Below are positions 42,125 to 51,410 of a stretch of DNA of 64,000 nt, one piece after another. Below the pieces are notes generated by a model. The model did not search any database, was not told the origin of the DNA, and worked only from the letters and a program-made list of their open reading frames with translations. Location: NCBI RefSeq assembly GCF_036194065.1, contig NZ_CP108095.1, positions 3,348,001 to 3,412,000 of the forward strand. The letters are read 5' to 3'. This DNA is from Streptomyces sp. NBC_00239. Lineage in GTDB: Bacteria > Actinomycetota > Actinomycetes > Streptomycetales > Streptomycetaceae. How positions within the stretch are numbered: the stretch's first letter is position 1; every line of letters begins with the position of its first letter. The translations under genes were made by a program, and so were the position numbers.

Positions 42125-43681
42125 CTACAGCCAGTTCAGCTCCCACAGCCGCCACACGCCGGTGCCGTCGGAGAGGAACTGCCCGCCGGTGACGGCGTCC
42201 CGGCTCACCACGAAGTCCTTCTTCTGCCAGATCGGCAGCATGGGCGCTTCCTCGGCCACCAGTTGCTGGAGTTCCCGGAAGTCGGTGGCGGCCAGCGAGC
42301 GGTCGCTGAAGGACTGGGTCCGGGTGATCAGGCGGTCGATCGCCTCGTCCTGGAAGCCGTTGTTCATGGACGAGTCGGCGCCGACCAGCGGGGCGATGAA
42401 GTTGTCCGGGTCCGGGAAGTCGGCGATCCAGCCGATCGTGTAGGCGTCGAAGCGGCCGGCCGCGTAGGCCTTCTGGAACTCGGGCCACTCGTCGACGGAC
42501 TCGGTCTTCACCTTGAAGAGCCCGGTCGACTCCAGCTGCCGCTTGATCTCGGCGGCCTCGGAGATGTTCGTGCCGCGGACGTTCAGGCCGAGGGTGAAGC
42601 TCACCGGGGTGTTGACGCCGGCGTCCCTGAGAAGCTTCTTCGCCTCGGCCGCGTCCGGCTGCGGATAGGTGTCGAAGAACGGCGTGCTGTGGCTGCCGAC
42701 GCCCTGCGGAACCAGCGAGTACAGCGGCGTGACGGTGCCCTGGTACGGGCCGCTGGCGATCTTGGAGCGGTCCAGGACGGCGGCCACGGCCTGGCGGACG
42801 GACCGGTCGGCCATCGGCGAGCCCTTGCGGACGTTGAAGACCATGCTGCGGGTCTCGGTGCCGCCGGACTGCTGGTAGCGGGTGTCCGCCAGCCCCGGGC
42901 GCAGCCCGGCCAGCACCTCGGGGGGCAGGTCGCGGTGGGCCACGTCGATCTTGCGGTCCTGCCAGGCCGCGTTCAGCTCCTCGGAGTTCTTGAAGTAGCG
43001 GATGGTGACCGGCGCGTGCGGGGAGTCGGCCTCGCCGAGGTACGCGTCGTTGGGCTCCAGGCGGACCTCGCTGCCCGCCGTGAAGGAGTTCAGCACGTAC
43101 GGGCCCGAGCCGTCGGCCCGGTCGCCCTCGCGCAGCCGGTCGGCCGGGTAGCTCTCCCGGTCGACGATCGACGCGGCCCCGGTGGCGATCTTGAACGGGA
43201 ACGTCGCGTCGCGCGTGTTGAGGTTGAAGGTGACCGTCCGGCCGTGCACGGAGATCGACTTCAGGGTGTTGAAGAGCGGCGCCGGACCCTGGTCCGAGTT
43301 GATCGCCTTGATCCGGTCGAAGGAGTGCTTGACGTCCTCGGCGGTGACCTCGCGGCCGTTGGCGAACTTCAGCCCGTCCCGGACCCCGCACTCGTACGTC
43401 GTCAGCTTCTGCCCGATGAACTTGCAGGAGTCCGCCGCGTCCGGGACCGGGTCGGCGGAACCCGGCCGGATCGTCATGAGCGACTGGTAGACGTTGCTGA
43501 ACAGCGCCCAGGAGCCGGCGTCGTACGCACCGGCCGGGTCGAGGGAGGAGGCGACGTCGGTCGTCCCGACCTTGATCGCGTCTCCCGTCCCGGTGGCGGA
43601 CGGCAGGAACTGCCAGGCTCCGACACCCGCGACGGCCAGGACAAATCCGGCCGCGAGGGCCCTGGAAGGAACAGACCGCAT
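42125..43681 (-). CDS. solute-binding protein, family 5 (peptide/nickel ABC type)
   Basis: A 518-residue exported protein with an N-terminal signal anchor (ALAAGFVLAVAGVGAWQFL) but no lipobox cysteine in the usual place, which is atypical for a Gram-positive binding protein. SBP_bac_5 domain marks are clear: the early TTDVASSLDPAGAYDAGSWA, CGVRDGLKFANGREVTAEDV near residue 97, and ALLLQ-type hinge regions further on. Such proteins capture peptides, opines or metals for an ABC importer, but no permease or ATPase genes are nearby. It may serve a distant transporter or act as a sensor. Confidence 0.85.
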   Translation of the reverse strand: MRSVPSRALAAGFVLAVAGVGAWQFLPSATGTGDAIKVGTTDVASSLDPAGAYDAGSWALFSNVYQSLMTIRPGSADPVPDAADSCKFIGQKLTTYECGVRDGLKFANGREVTAEDVKHSFDRIKAINSDQGPAPLFNTLKSISVHGRTVTFNLNTRDATFPFKIATGAASIVDRESYPADRLREGDRADGSGPYVLNSFTAGSEVRLEPNDAYLGEADSPHAPVTIRYFKNSEELNAAWQDRKIDVAHRDLPPEVLAGLRPGLADTRYQQSGGTETRSMVFNVRKGSPMADRSVRQAVAAVLDRSKIASGPYQGTVTPLYSLVPQGVGSHSTPFFDTYPQPDAAEAKKLLRDAGVNTPVSFTLGLNVRGTNISEAAEIKRQLESTGLFKVKTESVDEWPEFQKAYAAGRFDAYTIGWIADFPDPDNFIAPLVGADSSMNNGFQDEAIDRLITRTQSFSDRSLAATDFRELQQLVAEEAPMLPIWQKKDFVVSRDAVTGGQFLSDGTGVWRLWELNWL

Positions 43682-43816
43682 ACCGCTTTAACTCCTTGTG
43701 AGCCCCACCCGCGCGCCGGTGTGTGGGTCTCACTTCGTCGGCAGCGCCTGCAACGTCGATCACTCAACCATGGAATTTTCACAATCGGAAGGGCGATTTG
43801 CCCTAGGAGTCGGGAC

Positions 43817-45127
43817 TCAACTCTGGTATGAGGCGAGCTCGACGACGGTGATGTCGGAGGGCGCGCCGACCCGTACCGGCGGGCCCCACGCGCCCGCGCC
43901 GCGGGACACGTAGAGCTGGGTGTCCCCGTACCGCTCCAGGCCCGCGACGGTCGGGTTCGCGAGATCGGCGAGGTAGTTGCCGGGCCACAGCTGGCCGCCG
44001 TGGGTGTGGCCGGAGAGCTGGAGGTCCACACCGTGTTCGACGGCGTCGTGGATCACGATCGGCTGGTGGGCGAGGAGGACCGCGGTCCGGCCTCGGTCCC
44101 GGTCGCCGAGGGCCTTCGCGAAGTCCGGGCCGTGGCCCTCGCTCTCGCCCGCCACGTCGTTGACGCCGGCGAGGTCGAATCCGGGCAGCTCCGTACGGGC
44201 GTTCTCCAGCGGGTGCAGGCCCAGTTCGCGGACGTGGTCCACCCACTGCTGGGCGCCGGAGAAGTACTCGTGGTTGCCGGTGACGAAGAAGCTGCCGTGC
44301 CGGGCCCGCAGCCGGGCGAGGGGTTCGGCGGCCGGGCCCAGGTCGGGGACGCTGCCGTCGACGAGGTCGCCGACGATCGCGATCAGGTCGGGCTGGGTGG
44401 AGTTGACCGTACGGACGATCCGCTCGGTGTGCGCACGGCCGAGCACGGGGCCGAGGTGGACGTCGCTGACCACGGCGATGCGGAAGCCGTGGGCTGCGCG
44501 GGGCAGCTTGGCGAGGGGGACGGTGACGCGTTTTACGCGGGGGCCGCGCAGCACGCCGTGGGTACCGTAGGCGACGGTGGCTCCCGCCGCGGTGACCGCT
44601 GCCGCGGCCAGGGTTCGCGCGACGAACACACGCCGGGTCTGCGTGGCGCCTTCGGGGGCTCCGCTCCCGGACCCCCGCGCCTCAAACGCCGGCGAGGCCG
44701 GATTCGCCCCCGGCGAGGCTGGACTCGTCCCCGGACCGGGGTCCGGGGCGGAGTCCCTGTGGGTGGCGGTGGCGGGTTCGGGGACGGGTGCCGGGGTCGG
44801 GCTTGCCGGGCGTGCGCGGCGGAGCCAGACGAATCTCACCGGCTCGGCCACCAGCAGGGCCAGGACCAGGTACAGGAGCAGCGCCAGCCACAGGTAGCCC
44901 GGCCAGGACACCGCCTGCTGGACCGCGAAGGGGGCGCCCGCGCGGCCCGAGACCAGTGCGGCGACGGACAGCAGCGGCAGCGCGATCAGCAGCCAGGCGC
45001 CCGCCCGCCGGGCCCGGCCGCCGGGGGCCGTCGTGTCACGGACCAGCCGGATCCACACCCACCGGTGGACGAGCACCAGCAGGGCCAGGACGGCGAGGGC
45101 GACCAGCGCGAAGACGACGACGGTCAT
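43817..45127 (-). CDS. membrane-anchored metallophosphoesterase
   Basis: A 436-residue protein. Three N-terminal helices (residues 1-110: VVVFALVALAVLALLVLVHR, ARRAGAWLLIALPLLSV, GYLWLALLLYLVLALLVAEP) are followed by a Pro/Ser/Gly linker of about 50 residues, a Tat-like or extra helix (TRRVFVARTLAAAAVTAAGA), and a calcineurin-like phosphoesterase domain: DVHLGP, GDLVDG, GNHEYF, HQPIVI and GHTHGGQ, all metal ligands present. YkuE/YaeI-type enzymes hydrolyse phospholipids or nucleotides at the membrane. The linker is encoded by a copy of the dispersed repeat. Start 45127 overlaps the next gene's stop by 4 nt. Confidence 0.88.
   Translation of the reverse strand: MTVVVFALVALAVLALLVLVHRWVWIRLVRDTTAPGGRARRAGAWLLIALPLLSVAALVSGRAGAPFAVQQAVSWPGYLWLALLLYLVLALLVAEPVRFVWLRRARPASPTPAPVPEPATATHRDSAPDPGPGTSPASPGANPASPAFEARGSGSGAPEGATQTRRVFVARTLAAAAVTAAGATVAYGTHGVLRGPRVKRVTVPLAKLPRAAHGFRIAVVSDVHLGPVLGRAHTERIVRTVNSTQPDLIAIVGDLVDGSVPDLGPAAEPLARLRARHGSFFVTGNHEYFSGAQQWVDHVRELGLHPLENARTELPGFDLAGVNDVAGESEGHGPDFAKALGDRDRGRTAVLLAHQPIVIHDAVEHGVDLQLSGHTHGGQLWPGNYLADLANPTVAGLERYGDTQLYVSRGAGAWGPPVRVGAPSDITVVELASYQS
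44650..44720. repeat. dispersed repeat copy inside the metallophosphoesterase gene
   Basis: The sequence GGGGGCTCCGCTCCC then CGCGCCTCAAACGCCGGCGAGGC is nearly identical to the intergenic copies at 3975 and 30784. Here it is in-frame coding DNA for a linker (about residues 127-160), read from the other strand. A short second unit (CCCCGGCGAGGCTGG) follows. Confidence 0.75.
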
Positions 45128-45378
45128 GCCGCGACACGTGATTCGCGCCGCAGGGTCCGCACCGAACGCAACCCGATCAGCCCGACGACCGTCCCCAGGA
45201 GAAAGGACGTGACCGCCAGGGTGAGGTGCACCCAGAAATAGGCCGTCGGGTCGCCCGCATCGTCGAAGGCCAGCCCGCTGCCGTCCTTCCACAGGTTCCG
45301 GACGAAGGACACCCAGATGAACCAGCTGAACGCCCCGAAGGCGAGCAGGAACCAGGAGGCGGCGCGGCTCAGTTTCAT
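45124..45378 (-). CDS. SCO4848-family small membrane protein
   Basis: An 84-residue protein with two helices (SWFLLAFGAFSWFIWVSFVR and YFWVHLTLAVTSFLLGTVVGLIGL) and a basic C-terminus. It matches the Actinobacterial family known as SCO4848-type membrane proteins, of unknown function. Its stop overlaps the metallophosphoesterase start by 4 nt (ATGA), so the two are coupled. The start ATG 45378 was chosen because it begins the first helix; the longer frame to 46068 runs through the opposite gene. Confidence 0.8.
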   Translation of the reverse strand: MKLSRAASWFLLAFGAFSWFIWVSFVRNLWKDGSGLAFDDAGDPTAYFWVHLTLAVTSFLLGTVVGLIGLRSVRTLRRESRVAA

Positions 45379-45499
45379 GCCCTCAGTATCGGTTCCGTCC
45401 CCAGGACGGACGCGTCGGGGTGGGCTGTCCCGGCATCGCTTGCGGCGGTTTGGCTCAACGGACTCGGCAACCAGCCGGACTGCATGTACGTTCACCTGC

Positions 45500-46756
45500 G
45501 TGTCTGCCAAGAAGACCGCGCTGACGGTCGTTACCGCCGCGCTGCTGCTGCCCGCCCTGACCGCAGGGCCGGTGCACGCCGCGCCGACCCCGCCCCCGGA
45601 CGGAAAGGGCTCCGTCAAGAAGGGGGCGGTCAAGGAGCCCGCACCGCCCGCCTCGATGTCCACGGTCGGCGGCGTCCGGCTCGGGCAGCCGGGCACCCAG
45701 GTGAACCTCGGTCCGGGCGCCCCCGCGCTGCCGGCCTCGCTGACCGGGCGTTCCTGGATCGTGGCGGACGCCGAGTCGGGCGAGGTGCTCGCCTCGCACA
45801 ACGCGCACTGGCGGCTGCCCCCGGCGTCCACGATGAAGATGCTGTTCGCGGACACCGTCCTGCCGAGCCTGCCCAAGGACCAGGTGCACAAGGTCACCGA
45901 AACGGAGCTCCAGGGCGTCGGCGCGGGCAGCAGCCTGGTCGGGGTGAAGGAGGACCAGGAGTACTCCGTCCACGACCTGTGGCTCGGGGTCTTCCTGATG
46001 TCCGGCAACGACGCCGTGCACGTGCTGTCCGCGATGAACGGCGGCGTGCAGAAGACCGTCGCCGACATGCAGGCTCACGCCGAGGAGCTCCAGGCCCTCG
46101 ACACGCACGTGGTGTCGCCGGACGGCTACGACTCCCCCGGGCAGGTGAGCAGCGCGTACGACCTGTCGCTGATCGCCCGCTCCGGCATGCAGAAGAAGGA
46201 CTTCCGGGAGTACTGCGCGACGGGTTCGGCGCAGTTCCCGGGCGCGGCCAAGCCGGGTGAGAAGCGGCCGACGTTCGGCATCCAGAACACCAACCGGCTG
46301 CTGACCGGCGCGCACGGCATGACCCCGTACAAGGGCATCGCCGGCGTGAAGAACGGCACCACGACGATGGCCGGTTCCACCTTCACGGGGGTCGCGCAGC
46401 GCGGCGACCGCAAGCTGCTCGTCACCGTCATGAACCCGAGCGCGGCAGGCGGCAACAGCGTCTACGAGGAGACCGCGGACCTGTTCGACTGGGGCTTCGC
46501 GGCCGCCGGGAAGGTCAAGCCGGTCGGCGAGCTGGTGCCGCCGAAGAGCGCCGACACCACCTCGCACGGCTCGCCCGCGCAGTCGCACGAGAAGACCGAG
46601 GTCCCGGCCGCGGCCGAAGAGGAGAGCGGCGGCGGCTTCGGCACCGCGCTCGCCGTCACCGGCGGGGCGCTGGCCGTGCTGTCGGGCGGGGTCTTCGCGG
46701 TCAACCGGCGCTGGCCGAGGCGGCCCCGGAGCCGCCGGGCGACGGGCCGCGACTGA
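45500..46756 (+). CDS. serine-type D-Ala-D-Ala carboxypeptidase with possible LAVTG sorting signal
   Basis: A 418-residue penicillin-binding protein of the DacA/PBP5 type that trims the terminal D-Ala from wall peptides. After a signal peptide (VVTAALLLPALTAGPVHA) and a Pro/Lys linker, the catalytic motifs are S-T-M-K (PPASTMKM), S-G-N (LMSGNDAV) and K-N-G (GVKNGTT) in place of K-T-G. The C-terminus ends ALAVTGGALAVLSGGVFAVN followed by RRWPRRPRSRR: LAVTG (46649-46663), a hydrophobic helix and a basic tail, the layout of a class E sortase LAxTG signal. GTG start with TACGTT 7 nt upstream suggests a leaderless transcript. It overlaps the convergent YihY gene by 56 nt. Confidence 0.9.
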   Translation: MSAKKTALTVVTAALLLPALTAGPVHAAPTPPPDGKGSVKKGAVKEPAPPASMSTVGGVRLGQPGTQVNLGPGAPALPASLTGRSWIVADAESGEVLASHNAHWRLPPASTMKMLFADTVLPSLPKDQVHKVTETELQGVGAGSSLVGVKEDQEYSVHDLWLGVFLMSGNDAVHVLSAMNGGVQKTVADMQAHAEELQALDTHVVSPDGYDSPGQVSSAYDLSLIARSGMQKKDFREYCATGSAQFPGAAKPGEKRPTFGIQNTNRLLTGAHGMTPYKGIAGVKNGTTTMAGSTFTGVAQRGDRKLLVTVMNPSAAGGNSVYEETADLFDWGFAAAGKVKPVGELVPPKSADTTSHGSPAQSHEKTEVPAAAEEESGGGFGTALAVTGGALAVLSGGVFAVNRRWPRRPRSRRATGRD

Positions 46757-47744
46757 CGCCTCCGGCGTCCGTGGCGCCTCCGCGCCCGTCGTCCCCGCGC
46801 CCGTCGTCCCCGCCCCCGGTCTTCCCGGCGCCGTCGTCGGCGCCATCGCCATCGCGGGATCCGTCCTCCCCGGGCCCCGTCTCCGTCTCCTCGGAGGCGG
46901 GGCCCGTCGCCGTCCACGCGGCGCAGAACAGCAGCAGCTTCGCGGTGAAGTTGATCCACAGCAGCAGGGCGACGGGCACGCCGAACGCCCCGTACATGCT
47001 CTTGGCGGCGACCTCCCGGAAGTAGCCGCTGAGCAGCAGCTTCAGCAGTTCAAAACCGGCCGCGCCGATCAGGGCCGCCACCACCAGCCGGCGCCGCGGC
47101 GGCTCGACGCCGGGCAGCAGGGTCAGCAGGTACAGCAGGAGCAGGAAGGCGGCGAGCACGCCCACGCCGAAGGCCGCGACCCGCAGCAGCACGCCGCCGG
47201 CCCCCTCCCGGGGGATGCCCAGCCAGTCGGCGCTCTTGCCGACCGCGCTCGCCCCCGCGACGGAGGCGAGTGCCGAGGCCAGCGCGGCGCCGCCGAGGCC
47301 GAGCAGCACGCCGGCGTCCTTGAGTTTGCGGACGATGGGGTTGCCGTCCTGCTCGTCGTCGCGCTCCCACACCGCGCGCAGGCAGTCGCGCATCGAGGAG
47401 ACCCAGCCGATGCCGGTGACCAGAAGGACCGCGCCGGCGACCAGTCCGATGGTGCCGGCGTTGTCGACGAGGGCGGAGATGTTCAGCTGGTCGGAGATGC
47501 CGGGGACCTGCTCGGCGAGCCTGGCTTCCATCTTGTCGAGCTGCTCCGGGGTGAGCAGCGCCGCGCCGACCGCGGCGGCCACGGTGATCAGCGGGAACAA
47601 CGACAGGAAGCTGATGAAGGTGATGGCCGCGGCGAGCCGACTCCAGTGGACCCGGTCGAGCGTCTCGTACGAGCGCCACGCGTGGGTCCGCATGAGGCGG
47701 GCGAGCCACGGCCCGATCACGGGGAGTTTCTTCAGCCAGTCCAT
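46701..47744 (-). CDS. YihY/BrkB-family inner membrane protein
   Basis: A 347-residue membrane protein with about six helices. The YihY/virulence factor BrkB signature is visible: RLAAAITFISFLSLFPLITV near residue 36, and GAFGVPVALLLWINFTAKLL further on. The C-terminal 70 residues are disordered and rich in Gly, Asp and Arg. Family members were first mistaken for RNase BN; the actual role, possibly lipid or solute transport, is unproven. Its 3' end is antisense to 56 nt of the carboxypeptidase gene, over the tail of both. Confidence 0.88.
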   Translation of the reverse strand: MDWLKKLPVIGPWLARLMRTHAWRSYETLDRVHWSRLAAAITFISFLSLFPLITVAAAVGAALLTPEQLDKMEARLAEQVPGISDQLNISALVDNAGTIGLVAGAVLLVTGIGWVSSMRDCLRAVWERDDEQDGNPIVRKLKDAGVLLGLGGAALASALASVAGASAVGKSADWLGIPREGAGGVLLRVAAFGVGVLAAFLLLLYLLTLLPGVEPPRRRLVVAALIGAAGFELLKLLLSGYFREVAAKSMYGAFGVPVALLLWINFTAKLLLFCAAWTATGPASEETETGPGEDGSRDGDGADDGAGKTGGGDDGRGDDGRGGATDAGGVSRGPSPGGSGAASASAG

Positions 47745-47852
47745 GACGTCACCGTAGACGCGGATGGCCTACGGATCGGGGAACGCCGGACCAGGTGCCA
47801 CAAGGTGGTGAAATCAGAGGTTTTGTCCCGATTGGGGGATACGGTCGGTTTC

Positions 47853-48011
47853 ATGATGAAGTCCCGAGCCGTCCGGCCGTTCCACTCGCTGGTGCTGCGG
47901 TCCCTGCGTTTCCGCGCCCGCCGGGCCCGTCAGGCCTGGAGCGTCGTCGGCTCGTCACGGTGGGAGGCGCACTGCGCCGGGACGCCCGCGGGGCCGGTCC
48001 CGAAAGGGTAG
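47853..48011 (+). CDS. possible small basic protein (uncertain)
   Basis: A 52-residue frame starting MMKSRAVRPFH, strongly basic (eleven Arg/Lys in the first 30 residues), with no signal or membrane helix. TACGGT (47839-47844) lies 8 nt upstream of the ATG without a Shine-Dalgarno site, the same leaderless pattern as other genes here. Against it: the second half is antisense to the end of the 2'-5' RNA ligase-like gene, whose codon usage can force such frames. No family recognised. Confidence 0.3.
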   Translation: MMKSRAVRPFHSLVLRSLRFRARRARQAWSVVGSSRWEAHCAGTPAGPVPKG

Positions 48012-48517
48012 TCGCGCAGCTTGCGCCAGATCCCGTCCGCCCCCTGCTCATACAGCGCGAAGCCCTCGGAGGTCCAGCCCGCCTCGAAGTCCGCCAGCTC
48101 GGCGTACGCCCGGTCCATCGCCTCCTCGGAGATGCCGTGGGCGACGGTGACGTGCGGGTGGTACGGGAAGAGCAGCTCGCGCTGGAGGGGGCCGTCCTCG
48201 GCCCGCACCAGGCTCTGCAGCCGGGTGCAGGCGGCCGCACCCTCGACGACCTGGACGAAGACCACCGGCGACAGCGGGCGGAAGGTACCCGTGCCGGCCA
48301 GGCGCATCGGGAACGGCCGGCCGGCCGCCGCGACCTCGGCGAGGTGCGCGCGGATCCCCGGGAGCCGGGCCTCGTCCACCTCGGTGGGCGGCACGAGCGT
48401 CACGTGCGTGGGAATGCCGTACGCGGCGGCGTCCCCGAAGCCGGCCCGCCGCTCCTGGAGCAGGCTGCCGTACGGCTCCGGGACCGCGATCGAAACGCCG
48501 AGCGTTACGGTCCCCAC
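47930..48517 (-). CDS. 2'-5' RNA ligase family protein
   Basis: A 195-residue protein of the 2H phosphoesterase superfamily. Both H-x-T motifs are present in the right spacing: PTHVTLVPP near residue 37 and YHPHVTVAHG near 121, separated by a central strand. 2H proteins include 2'-5' RNA ligases and cyclic phosphodiesterases acting on RNA ends or small 2',3'-cyclic nucleotides; homologues in Streptomyces are uncharacterised. No partner is adjacent. Confidence 0.85.
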   Translation of the reverse strand: MGTVTLGVSIAVPEPYGSLLQERRAGFGDAAAYGIPTHVTLVPPTEVDEARLPGIRAHLAEVAAAGRPFPMRLAGTGTFRPLSPVVFVQVVEGAAACTRLQSLVRAEDGPLQRELLFPYHPHVTVAHGISEEAMDRAYAELADFEAGWTSEGFALYEQGADGIWRKLRDYPFGTGPAGVPAQCASHRDEPTTLQA

Positions 48518-48544
48518 GTGTTCTCCTCCGTCGTCCTCACGAGT

Positions 48545-48572
48545 GTGCTGCCGCCCAGTGTGGCGGCAGCAC
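48545..48572 (-). terminator. terminator of trpS
   Basis: A perfect 11-bp stem (GTGCTGCCGCC and its complement) with a 6-nt loop, 38 nt past the trpS stop codon. Confidence 0.8.
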
Positions 48573-48610
48573 CCCCCTTACTGCCAGGGTCCCAGGTCCC
48601 CGGGTGTGCC

Positions 48611-49636
<1,026 letters not shown>

Positions 49637-49820
49637 TCAGGTGCAGGGCTGGTCTCGGCCGTGCGGTGGCCGGAACCCGCCGGGTCCGAGGGCCCGCTGA
49701 GGTGAGGATCACAGCAGGCAGTACGGCCCGGCCCGGTACCGGCGGGTATCCGCACGGCTGGATCTTGCCCCGGTCGAACGACCGTTAGCGAATACGGCCT
49801 CTCCGGCGCTTGGGGCGCGG

Positions 49821-49847
49821 GGCTCCGGGGGCGGAGCCCCCGGAGCC
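49821..49847. terminator. terminator of glyA (repeat-derived)
   Basis: A perfect 11-bp stem, GGCTCCGGGGG and its complement, with loop CGGAG, 65 nt past the glyA stop. It resembles the hairpin of the dispersed repeat family, which also occurs here (about 49797-49850). Confidence 0.75.
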
Positions 49848-49911
49848 GCCCCGCCGGGCGGCACCGGAGGGAGAGCGGACACCGGGCGCCCGCTCCCCCG
49901 GACGCGCCGGA

Positions 49912-51177
49912 TCAGGCGAGCGGCAGGCCCGGTGCCGGGTGGGCGGCCATCAGCTCGGCCACCTCGGCGCGGATCACCGCGAGGGCCGCCTCGTCGCCGG
50001 TGCCGGCGGCCGTGACACCGCGGTCGATCCAGTCGGCGACCGCGGCCATGTCGGCGGTGCCCAGGCCGCGCGAGGTCAGCGACGGGGTGCCGATGCGCAC
50101 GCCGGACGGGTCGAAGGGCTTGCGGGTGTCGTACGGGACGGTGTTGTAGTTCACCACGATGCCCGCCCGGTCCAGCGCCTTGGCGGCGACCTTGCCCGGC
50201 ACGTCCTTGGGGGTGAGGTCCATCAGGATCAGGTGGTTGTCGGTGCCGCCCGAGACCAGGTCGAAGCCCCGCTCCAGCAGCGCTTCGGCCAGCGCCTTCG
50301 CGTTGTCGACCACCGCGTGCGCGTACGTGCGGAAGGAGTCCTGGGAGGCCTCGTGCAGGGCCACCGCGATACCGGCGGTGGTCTGGTTGTGCGGACCGCC
50401 CTGCAAGCCCGGGAAGACCGCCTTGTCGATGGCCTTCGCGTGCTCCTCGCGGCACATCAGCATGGCGCCGCGCGGGCCGCGCAGGGTCTTGTGGGTGGTG
50501 GTCGACACGACGTCGACGTGCGGCACGGGCGAGGGGTGGGCGCCGCCCGCGATCAGGCCGGCGATGTGCGCGACGTCGGCGACGAGCACCGCGCCCGCCT
50601 CCTCCGCGATCTGCGCGAACGCCGCGAAGTCGATCGTCCGGGGCAGCGCCGTGCCACCGCAGAAGATCACCTTGGGGCGCTCCTTGAGGGCGAGCTCGCG
50701 CACCTCGTCGAAGTCGATCAGGCCGGTGTCGGGGCGTACGCCGTACTGGACGCCGCGGAACCAGGAGCCGGTGGCGGAGACGCCCCAGCCGTGCGTGAGG
50801 TGGCCGCCCATCGGCAGGGCCATGCCCATCACGGTGTCGCCGGGCTGCGCGAAGGCCAGGTAGACGGCCAGGTTCGCGGGCGAGCCGGAGTACGGCTGGA
50901 CGTTGGCGTGGTCGACGCCGAAGACGGCCTTGGCGCGCGCCACGGCCAGCGACTCGACCTGGTCGATGTTCTGCTGGCCCTCGTAGTAGCGGCGGCCCGG
51001 GTAGCCCTCGCTGTACTTGTTCTGCAGCACCGTGCCGGAGGCTTCCAGCACGGCCGCGGACACGTAGTTCTCGCTGGGGATCAGGCGCAGGGTCTCGGCC
51101 TGCAGGAGCTCCTCGGCCCCGACGAGCGCGGCGAGCGCGGGGTCGGCGGCGGCAAGGGCGGGATGGCGCACGGTCAT
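49912..51177 (-). CDS. glyA: serine hydroxymethyltransferase
   Basis: A 421-residue PLP enzyme that converts serine and tetrahydrofolate to glycine and methylene-THF, the main one-carbon source for purine and thymidylate synthesis. Family marks: LIPSENYVSAAVLEASG near residue 32, YPGRRYYEGQQNIDQVE at about 59-75, and the PLP lysine in STTTHKTLRGPRGA. The start ATG 51177 has GGAGG upstream; the longer frame to 51393 was rejected. A ZTP (pfl) riboswitch lies in the leader, so glyA is induced when the purine intermediate ZTP builds up. It is divergent from rocD. Confidence 0.97.
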   Translation of the reverse strand: MTVRHPALAAADPALAALVGAEELLQAETLRLIPSENYVSAAVLEASGTVLQNKYSEGYPGRRYYEGQQNIDQVESLAVARAKAVFGVDHANVQPYSGSPANLAVYLAFAQPGDTVMGMALPMGGHLTHGWGVSATGSWFRGVQYGVRPDTGLIDFDEVRELALKERPKVIFCGGTALPRTIDFAAFAQIAEEAGAVLVADVAHIAGLIAGGAHPSPVPHVDVVSTTTHKTLRGPRGAMLMCREEHAKAIDKAVFPGLQGGPHNQTTAGIAVALHEASQDSFRTYAHAVVDNAKALAEALLERGFDLVSGGTDNHLILMDLTPKDVPGKVAAKALDRAGIVVNYNTVPYDTRKPFDPSGVRIGTPSLTSRGLGTADMAAVADWIDRGVTAAGTGDEAALAVIRAEVAELMAAHPAPGLPLA

Positions 51178-51209
51178 GGCGTCGTCCTCCGGGGTCGTTG
51201 TCGAATCGT

Positions 51210-51302
51210 CCCCGCGACGGCCCAGGCGAGCGGCCCGCTGTTGCGGTCGTGCGCGCACGGCTCCCCCGGAGTTCGTTCTCCGTACGCCAGTCGCCGTGCG
51301 TG
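51210..51302 (-). ncRNA. ZTP (pfl) riboswitch in the glyA leader
   Basis: Reading the minus strand, GCACGGC/GCCGTGC-type arms form an 8-bp P1 (51300-51293 with 51261-51254). Inside it is the family sequence GACTGGCG (51286-51292 region), a CGGAG/CTCCG hairpin and GGGGGAGCC. A second domain follows: an AGCG/CGCT hairpin and the conserved CGCCTGGGCC (51228-51219). These are the two conserved blocks of the pfl RNA motif, known to bind ZTP and ZMP and to control one-carbon genes such as glyA. It ends about 30 nt before the ribosome site. The downstream switch (terminator or ribosome-site occlusion) was not resolved. Confidence 0.85.
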
Positions 51303-51410
51303 TCCTCACCTTAACGGGCGCACCACGCGCGAAGGTTTCCTCGTCCACCATCCGAGCGACGATAGAAGTGACGCCACCCCCGTCGCCGTCCAACGATGAA
51401 CGGAGACCCC

